64,000 bases of DNA, from positions 733,056-797,055 of the forward strand of contig NZ_AP026830.1 of NCBI RefSeq assembly GCF_026000775.1, read 5' to 3'. This stretch comes from Vulcanisaeta souniana JCM 11219. GTDB lineage: Archaea; Thermoproteota; Thermoprotei; Thermoproteales; Thermocladiaceae. The position numbers were made by a program, and so were the translations under genes. This document shows, in pieces, positions 27,844 through 37,114 of this stretch; within the stretch, counting starts at the first letter, position 1, and every line of letters starts with the position of its first letter. The notes beneath the pieces are model-generated. The model was not told the DNA's origin and did no database searches. It saw only the letters and a program-made list of their open reading frames with translations.

Positions 27844-27934
27844 GTAGTAAACATAGATTAATGCTATAGCACTATATAAAATATATTTCTCATATAAGCA
27901 CAAACAATAAATCATAATTAAGACATCACTATGT

Positions 27935-29014
27935 ATGCCAAGTTGGAAATTAACCTGGGAGGGAGGCATTAGGGAGTTCCCGGACCTTACCGAGAGGATT
28001 TGGGTCACAGAGCGACCACCTGGCGGTTGCCTCAATTATATAGCACTTAGGGAGGTTAGGGGTAAGGACGTAACCTATCCACATCCGATGTTAGTGCTGC
28101 CGGGCATGACGTCGCATGGGGAACAGTTAGTCCATGTTTCGTGGCATGGAATACAACCAATAGAACCCGCAATACCGGACTCCATGATACCCATATACCT
28201 CGCAAAACGGGGTTACTTAGTATATACCATTGATTATAGAACGCATTTCGTGCTCCCAGACGTTAAGGACCTATCATTCATGGTTGATTGGGGTTGGGAT
28301 ACGTGGTTAAGCGATATTAGGGAGGCCATCAATATGATTAGGGAGGTTACCGGTAAAGATAAGGTCATACTAATTGGGGAGAGCTTTGGTGGGATCGCCT
28401 CAATGAACTATGTAACTGTGTATCCAAGTGATGTTAAGGCAATAGTACTATTGGATGGGGCGCCAATAAGGACTTCCGTGCTCCAGGCATTACCGGTACG
28501 TACCATTGATGAACTCAAGACGAGTAGATTGTATGCAGTACCATCAATTCTAACCGGTGGTAAACACCCAGGTAACATTATGAACACCATATGGCTCAGG
28601 GCTCTCTACAACCCAACACTACCAAGCCCGGAACCAGGTTTCAAGACATTGAGTGATTACCTAATGAGCATAGCCTTCAACCAGGGACTGGCAAACCCAT
28701 ACTCATACCCAAACTCACCACCTCCGGCGATCCTTGCCGTAATGGCTACATTTGATCCGTATTGGCCTACCAGGTTATTCATAGAATCAATAGAGCACTA
28801 CAGGGCTAAATACACGGAGGTTAAAGTACCAATGCTCGCAGTAATAAGCGGGTTATTCGGGATTAAAGCTGCTGACATCGACCTTATGAGAAAATTAACA
28901 AGCGACATAATAATACTTAATGGCTATGGGCACCTAGATGTTTACGCAAACCCAAATAATGTTAAGGACGTGAATGAACCTGTTCATAATTGGCTTGTTA
29001 GGATCAAGGATTAA
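27935..29014 (+). CDS. Alpha/beta hydrolase (lipase/esterase-like)
   Basis: A 359-residue hydrolase. The nucleophile elbow is ILIGESFGGIASMNY (Ser about residue 152), the strand before it VYTIDYRTHF, and the catalytic His in NGYGHLDVYANP near the end. The first conserved strand, HPMLVLPGMTSHGEQ, carries the oxyanion residues. It has no signal peptide. It shares a short divergent promoter region with the FAD-linked oxidase gene, so it may supply or clear esters related to the same lipids. Confidence 0.78.
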   Translation: MPSWKLTWEGGIREFPDLTERIWVTERPPGGCLNYIALREVRGKDVTYPHPMLVLPGMTSHGEQLVHVSWHGIQPIEPAIPDSMIPIYLAKRGYLVYTIDYRTHFVLPDVKDLSFMVDWGWDTWLSDIREAINMIREVTGKDKVILIGESFGGIASMNYVTVYPSDVKAIVLLDGAPIRTSVLQALPVRTIDELKTSRLYAVPSILTGGKHPGNIMNTIWLRALYNPTLPSPEPGFKTLSDYLMSIAFNQGLANPYSYPNSPPPAILAVMATFDPYWPTRLFIESIEHYRAKYTEVKVPMLAVISGLFGIKAADIDLMRKLTSDIIILNGYGHLDVYANPNNVKDVNEPVHNWLVRIKD

Positions 29015-29051
29015 TTGAGACCAATAAAAGCTATTTAAGTCTCTTACATTT

Positions 29052-29590
29052 TTGCTTATTTTAAGAAAGGCCGTGGGCATTACGAAGGTTAAGGTACTAA
29101 TAAAGAACCCAAAGACTGGGTCGGGATGCGGAGTTTATACTCATGGTGTCTTTACCTGGATTAGTAAGGATACCTCAGGGTCAGTTGGCATTAAACCGAG
29201 GAGAGTCAGGCGGTTCAGAACTATAGATGGTAGGGTGGTTATGAAAAGTGCTGGTTTGACCACAATTGGGTATGAGGAACATGAGGACGATGTCGAGGTG
29301 ATGTTTGGCGAGGCTTGGTGTTCATTTTGTCAATGGCCGTCTCCTCCCTACCACTATACTTGCTTAACGCCATGTCTGAATCTGGCACGTTATACTGGTG
29401 TACCATTATTAATCCGCATTATTAGGTGCCTTGCAATGAGGAGCGATGTTACTGATCCTAATGCCAGTGGTCGCTCTCCTGTTCACACGCACGGTTTAAT
29501 GCAGAGTGCAGCCGGCAATGACTTATTAAGGCTAATGATTTACGAAACTGCGAATAAGTTTTATAAATTAGATATCTATTTCGATATCGA
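29052..29590 (+). pseudogene. Decayed clan AA (retroviral-type) aspartic protease-like gene
   Basis: The frame reads ITKVKVLIKNPKTG, then GVFTWISKDTSGSVGIKPRR and FRTIDGRVVMKSAGLTTIGY, a wording like single-domain crenarchaeal aspartic proteases with the typical GIKPRRVRRFRTIDG. The DTGA catalytic segment before FTWI is absent (it reads YTHG there), and the frame turns to unlikely Cys/Pro-rich residues after about 29310, showing a frameshift. I take it as a dead copy. No intact copy is present in this window. Confidence 0.5.
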
Positions 29591-29595
29591 TAAAT

Positions 29596-30264
29596 ATGAA
29601 AATCATAACCGCACCAGGGCCTGTCTCATACCCACTAATACTGGCGGCAAGAGAGTATAAAGACCTGGACTTAGTCTTTGGTAAGGGTAGTGAGGAATAC
29701 AATGCGTATGCAATTACGGATTCATTAACATCACTAGTAAGGAGTAGTTTAAGGATTGATGTTGTGACGGTTAAGAAACTAATGTTTGTATACCCTGAAC
29801 TAAAGGGGCCTAGGATTGCGGTTTAGAGACGTGGTAGTGCTGCTGATGTACTCATTAGGGCTTTGCTGGATAGTGTTGGTTTGAGGGCTGAGCTCATTTA
29901 TGCGGATGACTGGCCTTCAGTGCTTAACATGCTTAACACAGGTAATGTGCAGAGTGCTGTCTTAAACCTCGGTGTCCTTGAGCATAGGGGTGAATTTCTC
30001 GAGGACCTAGTCGGCGCACCAGGCGCATGCGGCGCCCAGATCAATGGTGACTATCAATACTTCATTGATGTTTATAGGGCTGGAATTGAAATGGCTAGTA
30101 AGGACTTGAACGGTTCCGTTGATTACATAACCAACAAATTACCGATTAGGTTACCAAGGGAGTTCATTAAGAACATATTGGTTAGGGTGGAGTATGGTAT
30201 TTATGGCCCAGGTGATTATGAGGGTTTTGCGGAGATTGTTAAAAGGTACGGTGGCGGAAAATGA
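29596..30264 (+). pseudogene. Solute-binding-like protein (DUF3834-type) interrupted by one amber stop
   Basis: One continuous frame from ATG 29596 to 30264 except a single TAG at 29824-29826. Reading through it gives about 222 residues: MKIITAPGPVSYPLILAARE at the start, GPRIAV-stop-RRGSAADVLIRALL across it, and DYEGFAEIVKRYGG at the end. The look is of a periplasmic-binding-like fold, as in the archaeal DUF3834 family. Its last four bases overlap the MFS start, so it was an operon partner. Either the gene is dead, or the TAG is a sequencing error or read-through site. A TATA-like ttttataaatt (29558-29568) lies about 30 bases before the ATG. Confidence 0.6.
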
Positions 30265-31433
30265 CGAGGGGGCAGTACCTAGGTTTGAGCCAGGCTATTT
30301 CCATAATAGTGCCGTTAACCATAGCCATTAGGGCCTCGAATAACATGCTCATGACCACCATACCACTGCTGGTCAGGTATAACTTTCACTTCAGCAACAC
30401 CTTGGTGGGTATTTTATCGGCCTTAGTTTCGTTAATGACTTTTGTAAGTAGTGGTTTAATAAATTCAAGGCTTAGGGCATGCCGTAGGAGGATTGCCTTC
30501 ATAGCATCATCAGTGATTTACGCCGTTGTATTCCCACTGTTTTGGTTATCATCACCAATCACAGTTTGGGTGTTATCCGCAGTGGCCGGTTTTGCCCTAG
30601 GCTTTCTAATGCCCAATGTAATGACGTCGGCAAGCCTACTACCCGATAGGAGGACTAGGGAGAGATTACTCAACATTTACACGTTGGCCCTGAGCATAAG
30701 CCTAATACTTGGCCCGGCAATCGAGTCGTTAATACTTAGGTACTACGGACTTAGGGAATCATTCATATTCTTCACTGTATTCCCAATCCTAGCCCTTGCC
30801 ATAACCCCATTCGTTAGATTCCCTGAGGAGAACGTGGGCGGTGATGCAGTGGTTAGTACGTCCGTGGTCATTTCAAATCCAGGCTTCATAGCGGCTGTGC
30901 TGAACATAGCCACGTATAACGTGGTCTTCTCCTTCCTAATGGCATTCGGTGGTATATACGCCAGAAACTCCTTCGGCGTTAGTTACTCAATGGTTGAGAT
31001 TCTCTTCTCGCTATTCTTTGTAACGTCATTCCTCGGCAGACTCTACCTATCGATAAGGCCTGCGGAGAGACTGTGGCCATACATGGCCAGTGCGGTTAGT
31101 ATGACGGTAATCGGCGTATTATTAATAGTACTCACGAACAACCCACTGATTTACGCCATAGCCCTACTAATACTGGGCATACCCCATGGTACCACCTACC
31201 CGCTTTCCGTGGTATCTATATCAAGGGCCTTCAAGCTCCAGCATAGGAATGCTGCAAATAGCTTGTTCTTCTCGTTCATGATGCTCATAGGTATAGTAAC
31301 ACCGACAATAACGGGTTACGTAGCGGACTTAATAGGGATCAGGAATACGTTCATTGTATTAATACCACCGGTGATAATAGCATTAGTACTGCTGAGGAAA
31401 TACGTTAGGTCTGTGGACATACCCCGTGAGTAA
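30261..31433 (+). CDS. MFS transporter (12-helix)
   Basis: A 390-residue transporter with 12 predicted helices, opening RGQYLGLSQAISIIVPLTIA and showing the loop-2 motif LINSRLRACRRRIAFIASS. The mid and C-terminal parts hold GIPHGTTYPLSVVSISRAF, typical of MFS efflux-type proteins of archaea. Its ATG overlaps the stop of the interrupted upstream gene (ATGA), hence formerly co-translated with it. Substrate unknown. Confidence 0.82.
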   Translation: MTRGQYLGLSQAISIIVPLTIAIRASNNMLMTTIPLLVRYNFHFSNTLVGILSALVSLMTFVSSGLINSRLRACRRRIAFIASSVIYAVVFPLFWLSSPITVWVLSAVAGFALGFLMPNVMTSASLLPDRRTRERLLNIYTLALSISLILGPAIESLILRYYGLRESFIFFTVFPILALAITPFVRFPEENVGGDAVVSTSVVISNPGFIAAVLNIATYNVVFSFLMAFGGIYARNSFGVSYSMVEILFSLFFVTSFLGRLYLSIRPAERLWPYMASAVSMTVIGVLLIVLTNNPLIYAIALLILGIPHGTTYPLSVVSISRAFKLQHRNAANSLFFSFMMLIGIVTPTITGYVADLIGIRNTFIVLIPPVIIALVLLRKYVRSVDIPRE

Positions 31434-31686
31434 TAAAGAAGTTAGGCGTGTTGGGCTTTAGGTTTTTGTTTAGTTTGCTTTAACGTGAGGCAGACAATGA
31501 TACACATTAATTAGTGCGTCCTCGATAATATATTGCGATGATTATAGAATTAATGAGGCTTTAGATTGATTAACCGCGTGAATATAATTGGAGTGCTCTG
31601 ATGACATGATCATTAATCAGATAAGTTGGTTACGGATTAAAAGATAAGTGGGAATTAATTCAACACGTAATTGATTTAGTGGTTCT
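31434..31686. other. Intergenic region before sfsA
   Basis: 253 bases without a supported frame. The only visible element is a TATA-like gaattaattc (about 31653-31662) some 29 bases before the ATG of sfsA. Confidence 0.4.
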
Positions 31687-32382
31687 ATGATTGGGTACGT
31701 AATTAAGAAGCCGGATGTTGAGGGATTCTTCGTTAGAAGGTTAAATAGGTTTCTTGGGGTCGGCGTTATTAATGGTAGGGAGGAATTCATACATATTCAT
31801 GATCCTGGTAGATTAACCGAGCTTTTAAGACCTGGCGTTAAGTTCTTCGCCTATTCGAAATCCACGGGTAAGACTAGGTTTTACTTAACGGCTGTGGAGC
31901 TTGGTGACGAGTTGGTTCTCGTAAACTCCGCAGTGCATAATGACGTGGCCGCTTGGCTTATTACTAATAAGTACGTATTAAGTGGTTATGAAGTTATCAG
32001 GAAGGAGCCTCGTTTCGGTGATAGTAGGTTTGATTTACTGCTTAGGTCACCAGGTGGTGGTTATGCATTCGTTGAGGTTAAGGGCGTGACCCTTGAGGAA
32101 AATGGAATTGCCAAATTCCCAGACGCGCCCACGTCACGAGGCGCTAGGCACATGCTTGAGCTGACGAGGGCTGTGGAGCTTGGTTACGAGACCTACGTGC
32201 TATTCCTAGTCTTTAGATCTAGGGCAAGGCTATTCATGCCCAATGCAGTGCTCGACTCCAGGTTCACGGAATCCCTTAAGTACGCCATTAATCATGGGGT
32301 TAGGGCATTGGCCTACAAACTAATACTCACAAGGGATTGGGCAATAATTCCGGTGGGTCAACTCGACATTAGAATTGGCTAA
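31687..32382 (+). CDS. sfsA: SfsA family DNA-binding nuclease-fold protein
   Basis: A 231-residue SfsA protein. The N-terminal OB-like part holds HIHDPGRLTELLRPG, and the C-terminal PD-(D/E)XK-like part holds SRFDLLL...YAFVEVKGVTLEENGIAKFPDAPT, with the Asp, Glu and Lys of the nuclease-type core, followed by TSRGARHMLEL. E. coli SfsA stimulates maltose metabolism and binds DNA; its exact role in archaea is not known. Full length and intact; monocistronic. Confidence 0.92.
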   Translation: MIGYVIKKPDVEGFFVRRLNRFLGVGVINGREEFIHIHDPGRLTELLRPGVKFFAYSKSTGKTRFYLTAVELGDELVLVNSAVHNDVAAWLITNKYVLSGYEVIRKEPRFGDSRFDLLLRSPGGGYAFVEVKGVTLEENGIAKFPDAPTSRGARHMLELTRAVELGYETYVLFLVFRSRARLFMPNAVLDSRFTESLKYAINHGVRALAYKLILTRDWAIIPVGQLDIRIG

Positions 32383-32440
32383 TTTGATCAGCGAGGGTTA
32401 TTTCAATCGCCAGTCATCTGCCGAAATGCTCATCACAGGG

Positions 32441-33784
32441 TCATCTACTGGGCAGTTCAGGACCCAGTATATATGTGCCCACATCGCTCCTTGGGTTTAG
32501 TTCACCGGCTACTGGCGTTAACATTAGCCTCCTTACCTCACTCATATCCCTGGTCTGCCCCAGTACCCAGGAAAGTTTCACGAAGGCGACCTCCGGTATC
32601 ATGTCCTCAGCAGGTATAACACCAAGCTTAAGCAATTCCACACCTCTCCTATAGACGTTCAGGTTAACCCTACCGAATATTGTCTGGCTCGTAATTACCA
32701 CGGGTATGCCACTGTCAATGGCCCTCTTAATTGGGTCGAGCAATTCCTCCCTAACGTGCCCAAACCCCGTTCCCTCAATCACGATGCCGTGGTAACCCTT
32801 ATCAATTAGGAAGTGTAGGTTCTCTGGGTCCATACCTGGGTAGAACTTGATTAGGGCTGTCTTCTCATCGAACCTATTCATCAATATGGTATCCTCCACC
32901 TTGGACCTAGGGATGTGGTTATTCGTGTTCAGCACTATCTCAAGCTTATCTATATTTACATACGCCACGGGCCTCTCGTTAATACTGATGAATGTGTCTC
33001 TCCTAGACGTGTGCATTTTCCTAACCCTGGTCCCCCTATGAACTGCTATTAACCCGTCATTTGTTGATGCGTGCATTACAACGTAGGAACCCGCAAAGGG
33101 TGCCCTGGCGCCAACGAGTACGGCAGCCAGCATGTTCTCAAAGGCGTCGCTTGACGGCCTATCACTACTCCTTTGCGAGCCAACGAGGGCTATTGGGCCT
33201 GGGGGATTCCTGATTGCGAAGGATAATGCGGCGGCTGTGTAGTGCATGGTGTCTGTGCCGTGAAGCACAACGACCCCGGAGACACCGTCGAGAAATGCCT
33301 TGTAGGCAGCCTCGGCAATTTCAGCCCATCTCCTTGGTGTCATGTCTTCACTGAATATGGCCATTAGGTTTAGGAGCTCAATATCCGCTATGCCCTTAAC
33401 CTCAGGGTACATCGCATATAGGTCCTCAAGGCTAAAGCTCGGATACACGGCGCCGGTCCTGTAATCCACTTTGGACATTATCGTGCCGCCAGTGGCCACA
33501 AGCCTAACCCTGGGAAGCCCCGTGGACTCGGCCTTAACGAATTGACCAATGGGTATGGACACCACACTCTTCGACTCAACGTGACCCTTAACCTCCACCC
33601 TCCCAATATTACTGGCGTGAATGCCCACGTTATAGCCATTATCAAGCTTCAAAATCAATACACTAGGATCACCAACACCAGGTCTAGGCAGTACCACGCC
33701 ATCTAATGCCGTGCCATCCCTAAGGTAAATACGCACCAGGTCAAATTCCCTAATGCCCCACCTACTCATTAACTCACTAAGCAC
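32441..33784 (-). CDS. gatD: Glutamyl-tRNA(Gln) amidotransferase subunit D
   Basis: A 447-residue type I asparaginase-like subunit. It generates ammonia from glutamine or asparagine for GatE, which converts Glu-tRNA(Gln) to Gln-tRNA(Gln). After an N-terminal SH3-like domain (residues about 1-75) the asparaginase core starts VRLVATGGTIMSKVDYRTGA; VVLHGTDTMHYTAAAL carries the second Thr and Asp of the active site, and VGSQRSSDRPSSDAF the third region. The GTG start has gcttatattcc about 28 bases upstream. The gatE gene is not in the window. Confidence 0.95.
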   Translation of the reverse strand: MLSELMSRWGIREFDLVRIYLRDGTALDGVVLPRPGVGDPSVLILKLDNGYNVGIHASNIGRVEVKGHVESKSVVSIPIGQFVKAESTGLPRVRLVATGGTIMSKVDYRTGAVYPSFSLEDLYAMYPEVKGIADIELLNLMAIFSEDMTPRRWAEIAEAAYKAFLDGVSGVVVLHGTDTMHYTAAALSFAIRNPPGPIALVGSQRSSDRPSSDAFENMLAAVLVGARAPFAGSYVVMHASTNDGLIAVHRGTRVRKMHTSRRDTFISINERPVAYVNIDKLEIVLNTNNHIPRSKVEDTILMNRFDEKTALIKFYPGMDPENLHFLIDKGYHGIVIEGTGFGHVREELLDPIKRAIDSGIPVVITSQTIFGRVNLNVYRRGVELLKLGVIPAEDMIPEVAFVKLSWVLGQTRDMSEVRRLMLTPVAGELNPRSDVGTYILGPELPSR

Positions 33785-33912
33785 GGGTATCGTGTGTACC
33801 CCTGGAATATAAGCGTTAACTAAACAATTAAATACAAACCTCTTGGAATTTTAATCCCTGTAATTACGATTTAATCAACTCCTCATACAGGTAATGACAG
33901 ACCCGGGGCTAG

Positions 33913-34860
33913 GTCAACCACAGCGATCCATCAGCCAAGGCGCTTAGGGATATGCTCGGCTATGGCGATAGTGCAAACTCAGTCAATGAAATACCTAAGG
34001 CGAAGGTCGTTGTAATAACTGGTGAATCAATAACGGATAGTCACCCAGTGCTTTCCTAGTACTTGATTGAGGCTAAGAGGAATGGTACTAAGATAGTGGT
34101 CATAGACCCTAGGACAACGGCAACAGCAAAGATGGCTGACCTACACCTCAAGCCAATACCCTCCACAGAGGTCTACCTATTCAACGCGGTGGCCAATTAC
34201 CTAATCAATAACGAGCTCATTGATAGGGACTTCATAGTTAATAGGACCGAGAACTTCGAGAAATATGCCAAGGTAGCTAGTAAGTACTCAATTAACGATG
34301 CCGAGAAAATCACGGGTGTGCCTAGGGACTTAATACTCAAGTTCGCTCAATTAATAGCCACGAAGCCCGTATTATTCACGTGGGGCCTCGGCATGTCAGA
34401 GTCGTCAGGTGTCGACGACATTAAGTCCTACATAGCCCTAGCCAATGACCTTAGCGCGGCATTATCTATAGTAATGACCGCAATAACCTCGTTAATATTC
34501 GCGAAATACGTGAGGTCTCGTAACACGGTATCACCATTCATGGTCAGGAACATAAGGAATATCATGGTGAATCCAGATAGTGATAAGCCTATCGATGAGG
34601 ACTACATTAAGGCGTTTGAGGAGGCCCTATCATCAATGAGTAAGGATTCTGACGATTACGTAAGGTTATTGACGATGCTGGGGCTCATGTATCTCCAAAA
34701 TGCAATAGCCTACAATTGTAGGGATTTATTCAGTAGGGCAGTTAACTACTTGGGTATGGCTGAGAATGCCATGAGTAGAGTTAATGTAGGTTATGAGACT
34801 AAATTAATGATTAACACGTTAAGGTCTAAGATAGGGATGTATAGGTATAAGTTTGAGTGA
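33913..34860 (+). pseudogene. Molybdopterin-oxidoreductase remnant fused to an unrelated C-terminal segment
   Basis: The frame from 33913 reads DPSAKALRDMLGYGDSANSV, then VVVITGESITDSHPVLS, a TAG at 34057-34059, YLIEAKRNGTKIVVIDPR and NNELIDRDFIVNRTENFEKY. This matches the middle of formate-dehydrogenase/Nap-type alpha subunits, starting just at the active-site Cys region and ending near ALANDLSAAL (about 34470). The rest (about 130 codons, ending RSKIGMYRYKFE) is helical and not part of that family, so a deletion probably joined two genes. One amber stop and missing ends make it non-functional as an oxidoreductase. Confidence 0.65.
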
Positions 34861-35107
34861 GATTATATTGATATCTTAGAATACCGATGCGCTATATACC
34901 TAAACGTAGGTGAGGAAAATGCAATTAGACTCCCTGAAGATCCCCTTATGAGAAGAGATAGATTGTACACCAAATGCTTTAGTGCCTGGCAATGTTATTC
35001 ACATCCCAGGGAAGGAGCATGGCGTTAAGTATGAAGATACTATTAGGTTTCCTCAATAATAACAAGGTAGTTATGGTAAAGAGGATATGGCTTCAGGAAT
35101 GAGTGAA
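34861..35107 (+). other. Short gap with a broken small frame
   Basis: 34919-35059 reads MQLDSLKIPL, a stop, then EEIDCTPNALVPGNVIHIPG and KEHGVKYEDTIRFPQ, with a TATA-like ctatatacc (about 34892-34900) some 25 bases before the ATG. It resembles a small dead gene with one in-frame stop; its family is not recognised. Confidence 0.3.
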
Positions 35108-35470
35108 TTATTGGGTTATGTTTAGTAATATCTTGAAGAGCTTGGTATCCGTCTCTGAGGGTTGGCGGGTTATTATTACGTACTTAAGCCTCGACAATGC
35201 GTACTCACTAAGTAGGCCGAATCCATCCATGGATACGCAAAGGACCCTGTTACCAGCGGCGAGTAGGTAATCAACCTCAGTCTTGTCCCTAATACTCCTC
35301 AGTAATACCGTGGTAACACCATTCACGTGCCTTAATGATTCATCAACCTGCTTAGTAAGCAGTAATACGCATTCACCGGGTCCTAAGTCAATGAGTACCT
35401 TATCCAGGTCTGCGTAATTATTGATTCTAATGATCCTGACCATATCATTAATAACCCATGAACTCAGCAT
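35108..35470 (-). CDS. Hypothetical protein, 120 residues
   Basis: A 120-residue soluble protein rich in alternating hydrophobic strands (VRIIRINNYADLDKVLIDLG, CVLLLTKQVDESL, YLLAAGNRVLCVSMDGFGLL), suggesting a small alpha/beta Rossmann-like or receiver-like fold. No motif is diagnostic. An inner ATG at 35443 is also possible. It is divergent from the formate-dehydrogenase-like genes and could share regulation with them; function unknown. Confidence 0.5.
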   Translation of the reverse strand: MLSSWVINDMVRIIRINNYADLDKVLIDLGPGECVLLLTKQVDESLRHVNGVTTVLLRSIRDKTEVDYLLAAGNRVLCVSMDGFGLLSEYALSRLKYVIITRQPSETDTKLFKILLNITQ

Positions 35471-35535
35471 TTAACACCCAAATACTCAAAATAACTAAGC
35501 CTAATAACCCACTACACGTGACTGGCTAGAAATAC

Positions 35536-35543
35536 CTTTAAAG
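35536..35543 (+). promoter_or_regulatory. TATA-like box of the formate-dehydrogenase-like operon
   Basis: ctttaaag, centred about 25 bases before the ATG at 35564. It decides that start over the ATG at 35549, which lies only about 10 bases from the box. Confidence 0.6.
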
Positions 35544-35563
35544 CTCTGATGGGGTTTTCCTAC

Positions 35564-37114
35564 ATGGATTATAGGGCGAGACTGCGTGAGGCGAGTAAGG
35601 AGATAATTGAAAGGAGGATTACATCAGATAACGAGCTTAGGAAAATCGCCGATAAGTATAACCTGCCTCTATCAACAGTTAGGACATTATCCACATTCTA
35701 CTTCCATAACCACTCAGAGGTCCAAGTATGCATGGGCCTTCCATGCCTGCTAAAGGGGGCTAGGGAAGTCGTTAAGGAATTAGAAAGGCGTGGTACCAAG
35801 TACTCCATAACGTACTGCCTCGGTTATTGTGATAAGGGCCCGGTGACCAGGATAGGTGATGGGTACTACACGTTCATTAATGGTGAATTCAGGGAAATTG
35901 AGGAGTTAAGGAGTGATTACGTCTGGTCTCAATACGAACCTCTCGATAAATACATAGCGAGGGGCGGCTATAAGTACTTCGGGAAATTCCTCAGCGAAGG
36001 CAATAAGCTCTTCATACTTGAATTACTCATTAAGGCAGGCCTACTCGGTGGTGGTGCCCTAGGTAGGTTTAAGGCCCTGGCCGACAGTGCCAATAGGCCT
36101 AGGTACTTAATTGTTAATGGCCACGAGGGTGAGCCCGGCGGCTTTAAGGATAGGTTGATAATGGAGAGAAACACCCACCAATTGCTTGAGGGCACGTTAC
36201 TATTATCGCTTGCTCTTAATGTTGATGAGGTTATAATTGCGGTTAATGAGAGGTTTAGAAATGCCAGAGCAATGATTGAGAGGGCGCTTGATGAGCTAAG
36301 ACCGTTTTTAGCGAGCAGGGGCCTAATTAATAGGTTACCTACAGTTACGGTCTCGTTAGTTGGTTCTCCATATATCGTTGGCGAAGAAACAGCATTAATA
36401 AATTCGCTCGAAGGTAATAGGGGCGAGCCCCGATTAAGACCCCCAGACCCCACCGAGGCTGGTTTATTCGGTAAGCCCACCGCCGTGATTAACGTTGAAG
36501 TCGTTGCGGCGGCGCCCGTACTCCTTGGTAATTACTATGAGGCTAGGGAAATAACCATTGAGAAGTACTTCTGCATTACGGGTGACGTTGATAAGCCAGG
36601 CCTTTATAGGGAGAAGCTCACAATAGGTCTTAACGAATTATTAGCAAAGGCAGGGGCTAAGGAGGAGAATGTTAAGGCCATCTTCATTGGTGGAGTCTCT
36701 TCAGGTCTTGTTCACTCCTCAAAGATTAGGGTAAGGCTTATGCCTGAGGAGACGAGGAAGCTTGGTGTCTTCCTCGGACCTGGTGTAATCATAGCCTTAT
36801 CCAACTATAGGTGCATTGTTGATGTAATGCTTGAGGTTGAGAGGTTCTTCTCCCACGAGTCGTGCGGTAGGTGTGAACCGTGTAGGTTAGGTACTAAGGA
36901 ATTGGTCGAAGTTCTCGAGAAGACCAGCATGGGTAAGGCGAGTGAGGAGGACCTTAGGTGGGCTGAGACTGTGGCGAGGATCATGATGGAGACCTCACTC
37001 TGCGGTTTAGGCATGTCCGCCGGTAAGGTATTCCTCGATGCACTTACTCAATTTAGGGATGAGTTTGAGGAGCATGTGAAAGGTGTCTGTAGGGCTGGTG
37101 TTCATTTCAGGTGA
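35564..37114 (+). CDS. NuoE-NuoF fusion, NAD(H)-reacting diaphorase subunit of a soluble formate dehydrogenase
   Basis: A 516-residue two-part protein. The N-terminal part (about 1-110) is NuoE-like with the 2Fe-2S Cys at VCMGLPC and YCLGYC. The rest is NuoF-like: an FMN-binding region with GHEGEPGGFKDRLI and the segment GEETALINSLEGNRGEPRLR, and a C-terminal 4Fe-4S motif CGRCEPCRLGTKE with a later Cys in SLCGLGMS. It should pass electrons between NAD(P)H and the Mo subunit encoded next. The downstream gene starts within its stop (TGATG). Confidence 0.85.
   Translation: MDYRARLREASKEIIERRITSDNELRKIADKYNLPLSTVRTLSTFYFHNHSEVQVCMGLPCLLKGAREVVKELERRGTKYSITYCLGYCDKGPVTRIGDGYYTFINGEFREIEELRSDYVWSQYEPLDKYIARGGYKYFGKFLSEGNKLFILELLIKAGLLGGGALGRFKALADSANRPRYLIVNGHEGEPGGFKDRLIMERNTHQLLEGTLLLSLALNVDEVIIAVNERFRNARAMIERALDELRPFLASRGLINRLPTVTVSLVGSPYIVGEETALINSLEGNRGEPRLRPPDPTEAGLFGKPTAVINVEVVAAAPVLLGNYYEAREITIEKYFCITGDVDKPGLYREKLTIGLNELLAKAGAKEENVKAIFIGGVSSGLVHSSKIRVRLMPEETRKLGVFLGPGVIIALSNYRCIVDVMLEVERFFSHESCGRCEPCRLGTKELVEVLEKTSMGKASEEDLRWAETVARIMMETSLCGLGMSAGKVFLDALTQFRDEFEEHVKGVCRAGVHFR

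Noticed and set aside
27844..28035. N-terminal extension of the FAD-linked oxidase frame
   Set aside because: It overlaps the divergent hydrolase gene, has low-complexity hydrophobic sequence, and the TATA-like box supports ATG 27843.
29824..29826. Pyrrolysine at the in-frame TAG
   Set aside because: No pyl genes or methylamine enzymes are here, and a second TAG occurs in an obvious pseudogene (34057), so mutation is the simpler reading.
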